From the NCBI GenBank assembly GCA_016927835.1, contig JAFGMA010000317.1, positions 1 to 48,919 of the forward strand: a stretch of 48,919 nucleotides of DNA. The letters are read 5' to 3'. Within the stretch, counting starts at the first letter, position 1; each line of letters begins with the position of its first letter. Positions 29,613 through 37,605 of the stretch are shown piece after piece. The position numbers and the translations under genes were made by a program. The DNA is from Candidatus Zhuqueibacterota bacterium (GTDB taxonomy: Bacteria > Zhuqueibacterota > Zhuqueibacteria > Thermofontimicrobiales > Sulfurfontimicrobiaceae). The notes below the pieces were generated by a model. It ran no database searches. It was given only the letters and a program-made list of their open reading frames with translations, and was not told where the DNA came from.

Positions 29613-30740
29613 ATGTCGAAAAAACGTCTTTCTCAGTACGGCATCTGTTCGATTATCTGCTTATTGATTTGCTCGTGTAGCAGAGACGACTTTCCGACTG
29701 AGCCGGTTTATAAAAGCGTTCTGCCTTATGAGGCAGTTGTCGCGAAATGGCATCAAAATCATACTGCCGCGATCTCCTTAGCTTACGATCACGGTGCACC
29801 AACCAATGATATGAATAAACAAATACAGCAATATGTGCTCGAAAATGGAATAACCCTGGATTATGAGATCGTTACCGAACGTTATCTGAAATATCCGTTT
29901 TTAAAAGATTACCTGGTGCAAACCCTGATTCCCTCCGGATTCGGCTATTTTGGTCACGGTCATAGCCACATCAATCACGACAACCTTTATTATGATCAGG
30001 CATTGGCTTCATTCAAAGAGTGCTATGATACAATGGTCAGTTTTGGGCTGAAGCCGATTGCTTATGCGTACCCCGAAGGCGCCGGGCATAAGTGCGATAC
30101 GCGCGAAGCATTGGAGAACGCCGGATTTTTAAGTGGCAGAATGCACTTTACCAAAGATATGACCAATCCTTATATCGTACCGGATGATCAACTGGAACCG
30201 AGGGATTGGTTCGGATTGCCCACCCTCGTGATGCAGGATTATGCATTCATGCAATGCAGCAAGTGCGTCAACGACGATGAGGAATTGAAAGGCTATTTGG
30301 AACAGGCAATTGTCAAAAAAGCCTGGATTATTTTAACGTATCACGCCATTGGCGAAGAGCAGAATTACGGATTTTTCAAATGGTCTGAATTTCAAAAAAA
30401 TATTAAAACGATTAAAGAATATGATTTCTGGTGTGCCTCGCTCAATGATTTGACGCTCTACATCAGGGAACGCAAAAATGCAGTAATCGAAGGCTTTCGC
30501 TTTCTCGACGAGTATGATAATTTGCAAAAAATAGAATTTGTGTTTTCCGATGATTTGCCGAATGAGGTATACGATCAGCCGCTCACAATCCTGTTCGAAT
30601 TGCCCTACACCTGGATTGGTCCTTCATTTGAGCTTTGGGAAAATTCGACCTGCATCGATACCGTGACATTTAATTCCAGGCAGGGAATGATATCTGTCAG
30701 ACCCAGCGAAAGCTTGTATAAGCTCACTAAAATTCATTGA
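29613..30740 (+). CDS. Polysaccharide deacetylase-like lipoprotein
   Basis: This 375-residue lipoprotein has a NodB-homology (carbohydrate esterase 4-like) fold and would remove N- or O-acetyl groups from an extracellular polysaccharide. The leader ends LLICSCSRD with Cys22 the likely lipidated residue. The expected first motif is seen as SLAYDHG (Asp59-His60) and the second as HSHIN (117-121), the H[ST]xx[HN] metal site. AYAYPEGAG matches motif 3. ATG 29613 is chosen because AGGAG is 6 bases upstream. The C-terminal about 90 residues look like a beta-sandwich without recognised family. Context near glycan cluster B fits, but it lies on the opposite strand. Confidence 0.75.
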   Translation: MSKKRLSQYGICSIICLLICSCSRDDFPTEPVYKSVLPYEAVVAKWHQNHTAAISLAYDHGAPTNDMNKQIQQYVLENGITLDYEIVTERYLKYPFLKDYLVQTLIPSGFGYFGHGHSHINHDNLYYDQALASFKECYDTMVSFGLKPIAYAYPEGAGHKCDTREALENAGFLSGRMHFTKDMTNPYIVPDDQLEPRDWFGLPTLVMQDYAFMQCSKCVNDDEELKGYLEQAIVKKAWIILTYHAIGEEQNYGFFKWSEFQKNIKTIKEYDFWCASLNDLTLYIRERKNAVIEGFRFLDEYDNLQKIEFVFSDDLPNEVYDQPLTILFELPYTWIGPSFELWENSTCIDTVTFNSRQGMISVRPSESLYKLTKIH

Positions 30741-30757
30741 AATGGGCTGTTTGCTCA

Positions 30758-30794
30758 GGGCATCCATTCAACCATCTGGAACAATGGATGCCCG
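30758..30794. repeat. Palindromic repeat, second copy
   Basis: A perfect 11-base-pair stem, GGGCATCCATT (30758-30768) and AATGGATGCCC (30783-30793). In reverse complement it matches 212-248 closely, including the centre (GTTC-AGAT-GT-GAATGG). Next to it a small hairpin, CCGGGC/GCCCGG, follows. It lies between convergent genes, where it may also act as a bidirectional terminator-like structure. Confidence 0.65.
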
Positions 30795-30868
30795 CCGGGC
30801 AACGCCCGGATTGAAAGCTGCGGAAATTAAAATAATGCTGGACTCGAACTAGCGCTTGTATGGCTCGA

Positions 30869-31987
30869 TTAATTTAGTTTTGCCGGATCGACCACCACAT
30901 ATTTTATCGATTCGCGGCGGTAGGTGTAAGTGATGTGCACCAGCCCATCCGAGCCCTGGATGATTGCCGGGTAAGAGTATTCGCCCTGCTGTCGTTCCAG
31001 CGTCATCACCGGTTTCCAGGTTATCCCATCCGATGAAAGCGCCAGATTCAACATATTTCTGCTTTTCGGGAAATCCCCTTTTCGGGTGGTGTGATTGTAA
31101 ATCAGCAATTGCCGTCCGTCTTTGAGGGTGACTGCGTCTATGCCGGCAGAAGGATTGGGCAAAGCCGTTGCGGTCATTTTGCTCCACGTTTCGCCGTTAT
31201 CTTCCGACCAGCTTTGCGAAATGACGTTTTGCCGGGTTCTGCACAGGATTTGAAGTTTGCCTGAGGGATAAGTCAGGATGCTGGGCTGAATTGCATCGAA
31301 TTCGGAACCGTCATTGATCGGACTGATGACGCGCCAGGTTTTGCCCAAATCCCGTGTAAATTCAAAATGAACGCACCAATCGCTGCCGGCGATGGCTTCT
31401 TCTTCGGTGCTGGAAGCACAGAGTATCGTGCCATCAGCCAATTGAATCGGTTTATTCTTGACCGGACCCAACAGGTATCCCAGTTTTTTGTCCTCACCCA
31501 ATTTCACCGGTTCGGACCAGGTTTCGCCCTCATCCGTCGAGGTGATGAGCATGCCCCACCATTTTCGAGGACTGGGTCCCACTTTATAGAACAGCATCAA
31601 CGTGCCTTCGCCGGGTTGAAACAGCACCGGATTCCAGCAGGGATAGCGCAGGTTGGCATTCTGGATTCCAGTTGCCACTTCCACCGGCTCCGACCAGGTT
31701 TCGCCATCGTATTTTGAAATCCAGATGCTCACATCCGGGTTGCTTTCGTGTTTCCCGCCAAACCACGCAGCGATAAATCCGTCCGAAGTTTCTTCAATTG
31801 TGGATGCGTGGCATTCCGGCGTGGGTTTGTTTTCCAGCGGATAAATCAACTCACCGACTAAATAGGCACCGGTTCCGGGCTGGGCAAGTTCAGGTAAATT
31901 CGTGTAGATTTCGGGTGTGGAAGAACATGCAAGCAAAATGCCTGCGAGTGCTGCAACGCACCATCGGACTGGTTTTATTTTGACCAT
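30869..31987 (-). CDS. BNR sialidase-like lipoprotein
   Basis: This 372-residue member of the BNR_2 sialidase superfamily is anchored as a lipoprotein (leader ending GILLAC, Cys21). Asp-box-like motifs STDEGETW, TRDLGKTW, SEDNGETW and SSDGITW are spread along the chain. FIAAWFGGKHE, NPVLF and YNHT resemble a subgroup with sialidase-like annotation whose sugar specificity is unsettled. ATG 31987 is chosen over the longer frame because a strong AAGGAGGTG lies about 6-8 bases upstream and gives the lipobox leader. It lies 128 bases after the sulfatase gene on the same strand. The leader between them folds into alternative hairpins (32016-32057). It is a paralog of the 4249-5436 product. Confidence 0.86.
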   Translation of the reverse strand: MVKIKPVRWCVAALAGILLACSSTPEIYTNLPELAQPGTGAYLVGELIYPLENKPTPECHASTIEETSDGFIAAWFGGKHESNPDVSIWISKYDGETWSEPVEVATGIQNANLRYPCWNPVLFQPGEGTLMLFYKVGPSPRKWWGMLITSTDEGETWSEPVKLGEDKKLGYLLGPVKNKPIQLADGTILCASSTEEEAIAGSDWCVHFEFTRDLGKTWRVISPINDGSEFDAIQPSILTYPSGKLQILCRTRQNVISQSWSEDNGETWSKMTATALPNPSAGIDAVTLKDGRQLLIYNHTTRKGDFPKSRNMLNLALSSDGITWKPVMTLERQQGEYSYPAIIQGSDGLVHITYTYRRESIKYVVVDPAKLN

Positions 31988-32015
31988 TTGAAGCACCTCC
32001 TTTTTGAGTGGAAGA

Positions 32016-32057
32016 ATTGACTGCGTCAATTCAGTGCATCGACGCAGACGATGCACT
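32016..32057 (-). promoter_or_regulatory. Leader with mutually exclusive hairpins
   Basis: Two adjacent perfect hairpins precede the 31987 start: AGTGCATCG/CGATGCACT (32033-32041 with 32049-32057, 7-base loop) and ATTGAC/GTCAAT (32016-32021 with 32025-32030). A third pairing, TGCGTC (32022-32027) with GACGCA (32041-32046), uses bases from both, so the structures exclude each other. No T-tract follows. It could act as an attenuator, a translational switch or an mRNA processing site between the sulfatase and the sialidase-like gene. Confidence 0.45.
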
Positions 32058-32115
32058 CCAAAGTAAATATTATAATTACGCTTAATTTGGTATTTTCTTT
32101 TTTGAAGGTCAGGTA

Positions 32116-33483
32116 TCAATAATTCGATGTCACATCCTTTTCCCACGCGAAATATTCAGCAGTCAATCGGGAAACCAACTCAGGATTTTCCGGCGCCAGA
32201 TTCCGCATTTCAGCCAAATCCGTTGATAAATTGTAAAGCTCAGGAGAACGCTCTTCAATCAGGCATAGCTTCCATTTTCCCTTGCGAATCGCGCGATGGT
32301 CGTCTATTTTCCAGCAAACCGCTCGCTCTGGCAGGGCTTGTTGTCGGAACAGATGGGGTAGGATGCTAATCCCGTCCAGTGACAGACCGGGTGGTGGCTC
32401 CGAACCGGCGAATTCCAGGAATGTGGGGAACATGTCCATCGTCATCACCAGCGCATCCGATCTGGCGCCAGCTTGAAGTTTGCCGGGCAAGCACGCAATA
32501 AACGGAACCCGGTGCCCGCCTTCGTACACCTCAGTTTTTTGTCCCCTGAGCGGACCATTGCTGGAAATATTAAAATGTGAGTCGCTGTAATGGATATAGC
32601 CACCATTGTCCGAGGTGATCACTACCAGCGTGTTCTCGTCCAGATGCAATTCCTTCAATGTTCTGATGATTTTTCCCACGCCCCGGTCTATGGATTCAAT
32701 CATGGCTTTCACATGGGGGCGAATATTATTTCTGTCAGGGATAATGCCCCATTTATCATTGGCGTAATCGATCCCTTTTACGCGGTGCGGCGGATCCGTT
32801 GGTCCCTGCCAGGGAAAATGAATCGAAAGGTGGGCAACGTACAGGAAAAATGGTTCCTGTTGATGGGCTTTGATGAAATCAATACTGTGGCTTGTGATCA
32901 GGTTGGTGCTGTATCCCGCCTCCATTTCCAGTTGATTATTGCGCCACCAGTCTTCCCGACCCAGGCGATCTATGTGCGTATGGTGATCACCGTCGCCGGA
33001 ACCCAGTCCGATGAACTCATCGAATCCCTGGTTTGCGGGCAACAACGGCGGATGGTAGCCCAGATGCCATTTTCCGTACATTCCGGTGGCATATCCGGTT
33101 TGCTTTAATGCTTCGGCAATCGTGAACGCGTCCAGCGGCAAACCATCGTCATAATCGGTTTTTCCCGAAATGGCGCCTTCGAACTTCCTGCCGAAGCGGT
33201 GCTGGTACTTGCCGGTTATCAATGCTGCCCGTGTGGGGGTGCACATCGGACCGTTCGAGTGATAGTCCGTGAATAGAATCCCGTCATTCGCCAATTGGTC
33301 GATATTCGGCGTTCGGTTGAAGCGGCTGCCGTAGCAGCCCAGATCACCATACCCCAGATCGTCAATCATGATAAAAATGATACTCGGTCTGGCGTGCGCT
33401 TGCTTGTGACCACAAGCTAGAAGCGCAAAGCCGAGGGAGGATAATCCAATTTTTTTGAGAAACTGCCGACGTGATGGCTGCAT
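32116..33483 (-). CDS. Exported type I sulfatase (Tat lipoprotein)
   Basis: This 455-residue formylglycine-dependent sulfatase has an N-terminal Tat signal, SRRQFLKK (4-11), followed by a hydrophobic stretch ending in a lipobox (ALLAC, Cys24), so a folded, lipid-anchored enzyme is expected. The metal-binding start is IMIDDLGYGD (38-47). Cys81-Thr-Pro-Thr-Arg85 is the CxPxR formylglycine motif with AALITGKY following, and GMYGKWHLG and TSDNGG are further active-site motifs. ATG 33483 is chosen because AGGA is 7 bases upstream and it begins the Tat leader; the frame is open 29 codons further. It leads a two-gene set with the BNR lipoprotein. The sulfated substrate is unknown. Confidence 0.93.
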   Translation of the reverse strand: MQPSRRQFLKKIGLSSLGFALLACGHKQAHARPSIIFIMIDDLGYGDLGCYGSRFNRTPNIDQLANDGILFTDYHSNGPMCTPTRAALITGKYQHRFGRKFEGAISGKTDYDDGLPLDAFTIAEALKQTGYATGMYGKWHLGYHPPLLPANQGFDEFIGLGSGDGDHHTHIDRLGREDWWRNNQLEMEAGYSTNLITSHSIDFIKAHQQEPFFLYVAHLSIHFPWQGPTDPPHRVKGIDYANDKWGIIPDRNNIRPHVKAMIESIDRGVGKIIRTLKELHLDENTLVVITSDNGGYIHYSDSHFNISSNGPLRGQKTEVYEGGHRVPFIACLPGKLQAGARSDALVMTMDMFPTFLEFAGSEPPPGLSLDGISILPHLFRQQALPERAVCWKIDDHRAIRKGKWKLCLIEERSPELYNLSTDLAEMRNLAPENPELVSRLTAEYFAWEKDVTSNY

Positions 33484-33827
33484 GATTCGATCCTGTAGAT
33501 TTTGGGTGTTAGTGGGATGAGTTGTAGATTTGCGTTGGAATGTAAATTGGTGAAAGTTGAATGCTTTCATAAGCAGGTTGAATGATTTCCGTTTGCCTTA
33601 AAATTCCCGGTTGCTGATAGAACGTAGAAACCGGGCTTGAATTAAGCGTATTTGGTTTGCAGCTATCAGATGCTTATTCATTTTTCGTTGAAGCCAAAAA
33701 ATGAATCATCTGAAATTGAATTCCTCTATCAGGGAGAGGATCGATCCAATTCATTCCTACTCGTTCACAATGTTTTGAAGGTCGTGGCTCCTTGTTGAGC
33801 GGACAAGCGCCGTCAAGAAGGATGTAA
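33484..33827. other. Intergenic region with hairpin
   Basis: A 344-base gap between two minus-strand genes. A 7-base-pair hairpin, CCCGGTT/AACCGGG (33606-33612 with 33629-33635), is followed on the minus strand by AATTTTAAGG, a possible weak terminator for the caspase-TPR pair. A 62-codon frame overlapping 33674-33862 was not accepted. Confidence 0.4.
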
Positions 33828-35033
33828 CTACGGTCCTGAGGGCGGACCAGGTAACCTGGCATCCTCCGGAGTTGTTTCGGTTTCTTTTTCGCCGCCCATG
33901 AGCACCGCTGCGATTACGCCGCCGCCGATTGCGACCGTTCCTAATCCAATCCAGAGCAACTTCTTGCTGCCTTTTTTCGCGGTTTCGGCAGCGATTACCT
34001 CAGGTTCGGATTGCTCCACTTTTATCAATTGCGGATGATCCGGGCTTTTCCAGCGCGACGGCTCATTGCCAGAAACGTCAGATGCCTCTAGATAGTACTC
34101 GATTCCCGCGGCGTCTGCTCTCAGTTCAAATTCATACAAATTGCCCGATTTCTTTTTCATTTGCCCGGATTGGTAGCTGGTTTTCCCTTGCGTGCGATAG
34201 CATATCTCGACTTGCGCCACACCCACGTTGTCTGTCACGCGCGCTAACAACCTGACCTGTTCGTTTGCTTTTGCCTGATTAACAGGCGCATGTGCGATTT
34301 TCGGTGATTCCCGATCCGCCCGGTTGACGTTGATGAGCAGAGGCGTTTTCTCGCTACCCTTCGATGCCGGCGGATTATTTACATTATCGCTCGCTTGAAT
34401 GTAAAGCGCAAGTCCTTCCGCCGTGACCTTGTTCGCCGGTATGGTTGCCGAATACGTATCCCCACCTGAATTTTTCATGGATAATTGACTGAAAATTTTA
34501 TCCGACGATTTTTTATAGAATAAAATGACAGATGCGACGCCGGAGATGTCGGTGACATTTGCGGATAATTTGATTGCCGTGTTTTCAGCAACCGACGTCG
34601 GCGATGAAAATTCAAGTGTCGGTGGCGCGGTGTCTTTGGGCACAAACTCTTTTTTCGCCTGCTTAAGAGGTTTCCGCAACCGGGGTGATTCGGATAACAA
34701 CAAATCGAACAGCGGATAGAGCTCAAGTAATTTCAGGTAGGTTAATTTTGCCTGCTGTTCATCTCCGGCAGCAGCAAAAGAGAATGCCAGGTATTTGTAT
34801 GCCTGAATAATATCGTCCTTTTCTTTCAAATTTTTTTGAATTGACAGCTTCAACGTTTCGATGGCGGATTCGAATTCTGCGCTTTCATATTGCCGGATAC
34901 CTTGCCTCAGCAGACTGGCGGCGGATGTTTGGGCAAATGCAGGATTTACCCAAATCAGTTCTTGAGACAGTAGCGAGATAAATGCAGCTAATAGAATGAT
35001 TGCGAAAGATTTATTGCTTCTGATGAAAATCAT
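33828..35033 (-). CDS. TPR / double Ig-like / membrane-anchor protein
   Basis: This 401-residue exported protein is not a known family by name. A signal peptide covers about 1-35 (ends AFAQ). A TPR-like helical region is at about 40-110 (GIRQYESAEFESAIETL). Two Ig-like domains (about 133-235 and 240-340) follow, and a C-terminal membrane segment (about 362-385, LWIGLGTVAIGGGVIAAVL) with a short Pro-rich tail. The first Ig-like domain carries YSATIPANKVTAEGLALYI, which closely matches YEATIPANSVTERGLEYYI in the FG-GAP protein. GAGGT precedes the ATG. It lies 71 bases after the caspase-like gene on the same strand, so the two are probably co-transcribed; it may present or anchor that peptidase. 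Confidence 0.8.
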   Translation of the reverse strand: MIFIRSNKSFAIILLAAFISLLSQELIWVNPAFAQTSAASLLRQGIRQYESAEFESAIETLKLSIQKNLKEKDDIIQAYKYLAFSFAAAGDEQQAKLTYLKLLELYPLFDLLLSESPRLRKPLKQAKKEFVPKDTAPPTLEFSSPTSVAENTAIKLSANVTDISGVASVILFYKKSSDKIFSQLSMKNSGGDTYSATIPANKVTAEGLALYIQASDNVNNPPASKGSEKTPLLINVNRADRESPKIAHAPVNQAKANEQVRLLARVTDNVGVAQVEICYRTQGKTSYQSGQMKKKSGNLYEFELRADAAGIEYYLEASDVSGNEPSRWKSPDHPQLIKVEQSEPEVIAAETAKKGSKKLLWIGLGTVAIGGGVIAAVLMGGEKETETTPEDARLPGPPSGP

Positions 35034-35104
35034 ATTTTACCTCATCCTTAATGCTTGATCAATTAAACCCGGGATTTCAAACGCCGAAAGCAAACTGCGC
35101 TGCG

Positions 35105-36472
35105 TTACTTTTTTTCGAATCGCTCGACCAGTTGCTGCTTTGAATTTCCTTGAACCGTTATATTTTTCTGCACCCGTCGAGGATAGCCGGTGACATCGAT
35201 CCGGAACTCGATCTCATGCTCCCCTTCGGGCACGTCCTGAATTGTCAGCGGAGTCGGTCCGCAATCTTTGCCATCCAGATAAACCGTGGACCAGGGCGTT
35301 GTGATAATGGAAAGGCTGCCCAGAACCTGTTTCACCGCGTAATAATCGCTGTAACGGTCGGGATCAATAGCCAGATTCCGGATATACTCTTCGATGATTT
35401 TCCCTTCCGAAAAATCGCTTTTAACGTCGGTAATCTCAATTTTGAATACATCCCGATCTGCGATTTCAAGATCGCGGGCATAGCTTTGCATATTTTTCTT
35501 AACGATAAATATATCGCCTATTTTCACCATATTCCCGCCAATCCCCAGCCCGATGATTTTGAAATCGGGATCGTAAAGTTTTAGATCGCACATTTGATTA
35601 TTCACCTCAGCGATCACCGCGTGATCCAGCGTACCAAATTTATTCGGCGTCTGCTGGCGTTTGATTGATTTGGCGAATTCAAGGGTTTTCGCTTTGGTGT
35701 AGTCATACATTTCAAGCGTGGTTATCTCCCGATCATTATTCGCATCAGCATCTCCCCGCATGGCTTCGCCAATAAAATAGGTGAACACGCCATGTCCCAA
35801 CTGTGGATTCTCAAATGATTGTTCATCGGCATCGCTGGCAGTCATGATAAATTTGTTATCGACATTCAAATCTCTGGCATACGGATCATCATCCGGATTC
35901 AGCAAGCCCCGACCGGTTGAGGCGGCGCCCATTTCCAGACCTTTTGAGCCATCGTTCTCCAGACTGCGCCCGGCAGCACCGCCGGAGTGGCAGCAATCGA
36001 GCACCACAATCACCTGTTTTGCGTTGATCCTCCTGAACCAGTGTCCGATTTCATCATCCAGAATGACGCTTGCCGGATTGTCAATATCTGTCTCGTAGGG
36101 GCAGAAGGCTTCGTCCATCCCGTCGGATTCGTTTCGATCCGAGTCTTCGACACGCGTGCCATGTCCGCTGAAATAGAAAAAAACATCGTCATCTTTTTCC
36201 GCAGCCTGACCGAGCCAATAAATTTCACTTTTGATTCGGGCATACGTCGCCGCTTCGCCCAGGAGAATTTTAACGTTTTGCGGTTTATAGCGGGCGTAGC
36301 GAATCAGCATATCCTTCAAATAAAGCGCATCCGCTTCGCTGTAATTCAAATCCCGGATGCGGGGAGATTTGTAATCGTTGATGCCGATGACCAGCGCATA
36401 TTTTTCTTTGGCGAATAGAATTGAAGTTCCAATGAAAAGCAAGCACAGCAATTGAATAATGCGTTTTGGCAT
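35105..36472 (-). CDS. Secreted caspase-like peptidase (C14) with PEGA domain
   Basis: This 455-residue protein has a signal peptide (about 1-21), then a caspase/metacaspase domain (about 23-270). The catalytic dyad is His104 in FYFSGHG and Cys161 in VVLDCCHSGG. KYALVIGINDY and FIMTASDADE are further family motifs. It should cleave after basic residues if metacaspase-like, but this is unproven. A C-terminal PEGA domain (about 380-445, with PWSTVYLDGKDCGPTPL) is common in surface-associated bacterial proteins. An acidic DxDxNxD-like loop, RGDADANNDREI, may bind Ca. It is upstream of the TPR/Ig protein gene and downstream of the aspartic protease pair, all on the minus strand. The role (signalling, processing or defence) is unknown. 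Confidence 0.9.
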   Translation of the reverse strand: MPKRIIQLLCLLFIGTSILFAKEKYALVIGINDYKSPRIRDLNYSEADALYLKDMLIRYARYKPQNVKILLGEAATYARIKSEIYWLGQAAEKDDDVFFYFSGHGTRVEDSDRNESDGMDEAFCPYETDIDNPASVILDDEIGHWFRRINAKQVIVVLDCCHSGGAAGRSLENDGSKGLEMGAASTGRGLLNPDDDPYARDLNVDNKFIMTASDADEQSFENPQLGHGVFTYFIGEAMRGDADANNDREITTLEMYDYTKAKTLEFAKSIKRQQTPNKFGTLDHAVIAEVNNQMCDLKLYDPDFKIIGLGIGGNMVKIGDIFIVKKNMQSYARDLEIADRDVFKIEITDVKSDFSEGKIIEEYIRNLAIDPDRYSDYYAVKQVLGSLSIITTPWSTVYLDGKDCGPTPLTIQDVPEGEHEIEFRIDVTGYPRRVQKNITVQGNSKQQLVERFEKK

Positions 36473-36664
36473 ACCAGTCTCCTGTATTGATAAAATTTAA
36501 ATCTCGCGAGCGGAGTAAAAGCTTTGGCTTGAAAATTAAATCATGGCTCCAAACTCACTGTATGCAAAATACCTCAGATATTGCTTGCCCAGCGCCAGTC
36601 TGGGGAGTTAAAAAGCACCTTAAATCACGGAAATTACTTACACCTATGATTTTGCCTGTATGGT

Positions 36665-37030
36665 TTAAATTACCTTTATTTCCATAGTTTTTAAATTAAA
36701 GATTGCCTCTTTCTCTAACAACATTTCCATCCCCATCAATGCTGTTTCAGAATCAGTTTCCGATATTTCAATGATAAAGGGCTGATTATCAACCACAATC
36801 TCCCCCATGTAGATGTTTTCTTCAATCTTAGTACCATCGGCTAATTCAAATATTTCAAGTGCAACAGGATTCAAATTCAGTTCTTTGATAATTTTTCTGG
36901 GAATACAGAAGGAACCATTAAATCCAGTATCTAATATGGTTCTTACAGGAATGACTTTACCCATTGCTGTCCGAATAAAGACGTCATTTATGATTGGCTC
37001 CAATTCTTCCGTAATTTTGCCGGTTATCAT
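36665..37030 (-). CDS. Clan AA (retropepsin-like) aspartic protease
   Basis: This 121-residue single-domain aspartic protease carries the motif ILDTGFNG (Asp34-Thr-Gly36), followed by a hydrophobic half-barrel and MGMEMLLE near the end. Such small proteins are active as homodimers. No signal is visible, so it is cytoplasmic. Its ATG overlaps the stop of the upstream 88-residue gene by 4 bases (37027-37030), which indicates translational coupling. In other genomes such pairs are scattered and were sometimes suspected to be toxin-antitoxin-like, which is unproven. The local sequence is AT-rich compared with the caspase gene beside it. Confidence 0.78.
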   Translation of the reverse strand: MITGKITEELEPIINDVFIRTAMGKVIPVRTILDTGFNGSFCIPRKIIKELNLNPVALEIFELADGTKIEENIYMGEIVVDNQPFIIEISETDSETALMGMEMLLEKEAIFNLKTMEIKVI

Positions 37031-37293
37031 TTGACCTCCTTTCTAACGACACCTCGATGAGAATGAACAACCTGATAACCGATTCGTTTTAAATAAAACT
37101 TTTTATTCGGATATGTTTTTTGCGCCAGGGTGATTGCCTTGACCACAGTTCCTTCAATGAAAAAATCTCCTGAATCAACTTCAATGGCTACAATTTTTCC
37201 TTTTAGCTCAGCCACTGATAACGTTGGGAGGATTTTTGTATTATAAATTTCTTCCCCCTTCCGGGAAAATTCAGATAAAATTAATTCGGACAT
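37027..37293 (-). CDS. Small partner protein of the aspartic protease
   Basis: The product is 88 residues and its family is not firmly recognised. It contains ELKGKIVAIEVDSGDFFIEG and ends KKFYLKRIGYQVVHSHRG, resembling small proteins encoded beside clan AA aspartic proteases. It has no signal or membrane segment. GAGGTTTTC lies upstream of the ATG. The gene overlaps the protease gene by ATGA (37027-37030), so the two are made together; it may be a regulator or adaptor of the protease. A candidate promoter lies at 37478-37506. Confidence 0.65.
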   Translation of the reverse strand: MSELILSEFSRKGEEIYNTKILPTLSVAELKGKIVAIEVDSGDFFIEGTVVKAITLAQKTYPNKKFYLKRIGYQVVHSHRGVVRKEVK

Positions 37294-37605
37294 TTTTATG
37301 AAAACCTCATTGCATTTTTTTTAAACTGCAGATTATCAAAACCTGATCTGCTAGCTAATCAGGCTAAAGTCGATGAAATATGAATCCATATAACCATCTT
37401 ACTGAAAGCAGCAGCTTGCCGTTGAGACTGCGTTCTCATCATCGTAGAATTCTATTGAAGTTAGTTTACCGGTATAAAAAATAGTCATTATTTTTAGAAA
37501 TGTCAAGCGATTATATGACCGATTCGGAGTTCAGGCTTAAGCTTGAAAAAGATCAGGTATTCGCCAAAAAATTTTTCAACTTGCAGCCGGAACTCCGAAC
37601 GATCA
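37294..37605. other. Intergenic region
   Basis: A 312-base gap between the FG-GAP gene stop and the small pair, AT-rich. It holds the minus-strand promoter listed next and no evident gene or terminator. Confidence 0.4.
37478..37506 (-). promoter_or_regulatory. Candidate promoter for the protease pair
   Basis: On the minus strand TTGACA (37501-37506), 17 bases, then TATTTT (37478-37483). It lies about 185 bases before the 37293 start. Its presence would make the pair independent of the FG-GAP gene. Confidence 0.5.

Noticed and set aside
33674-33862. 62-codon minus frame overlapping the TPR/Ig gene end
   Set aside because: Overlaps a real gene end, with no domain and no start signal.
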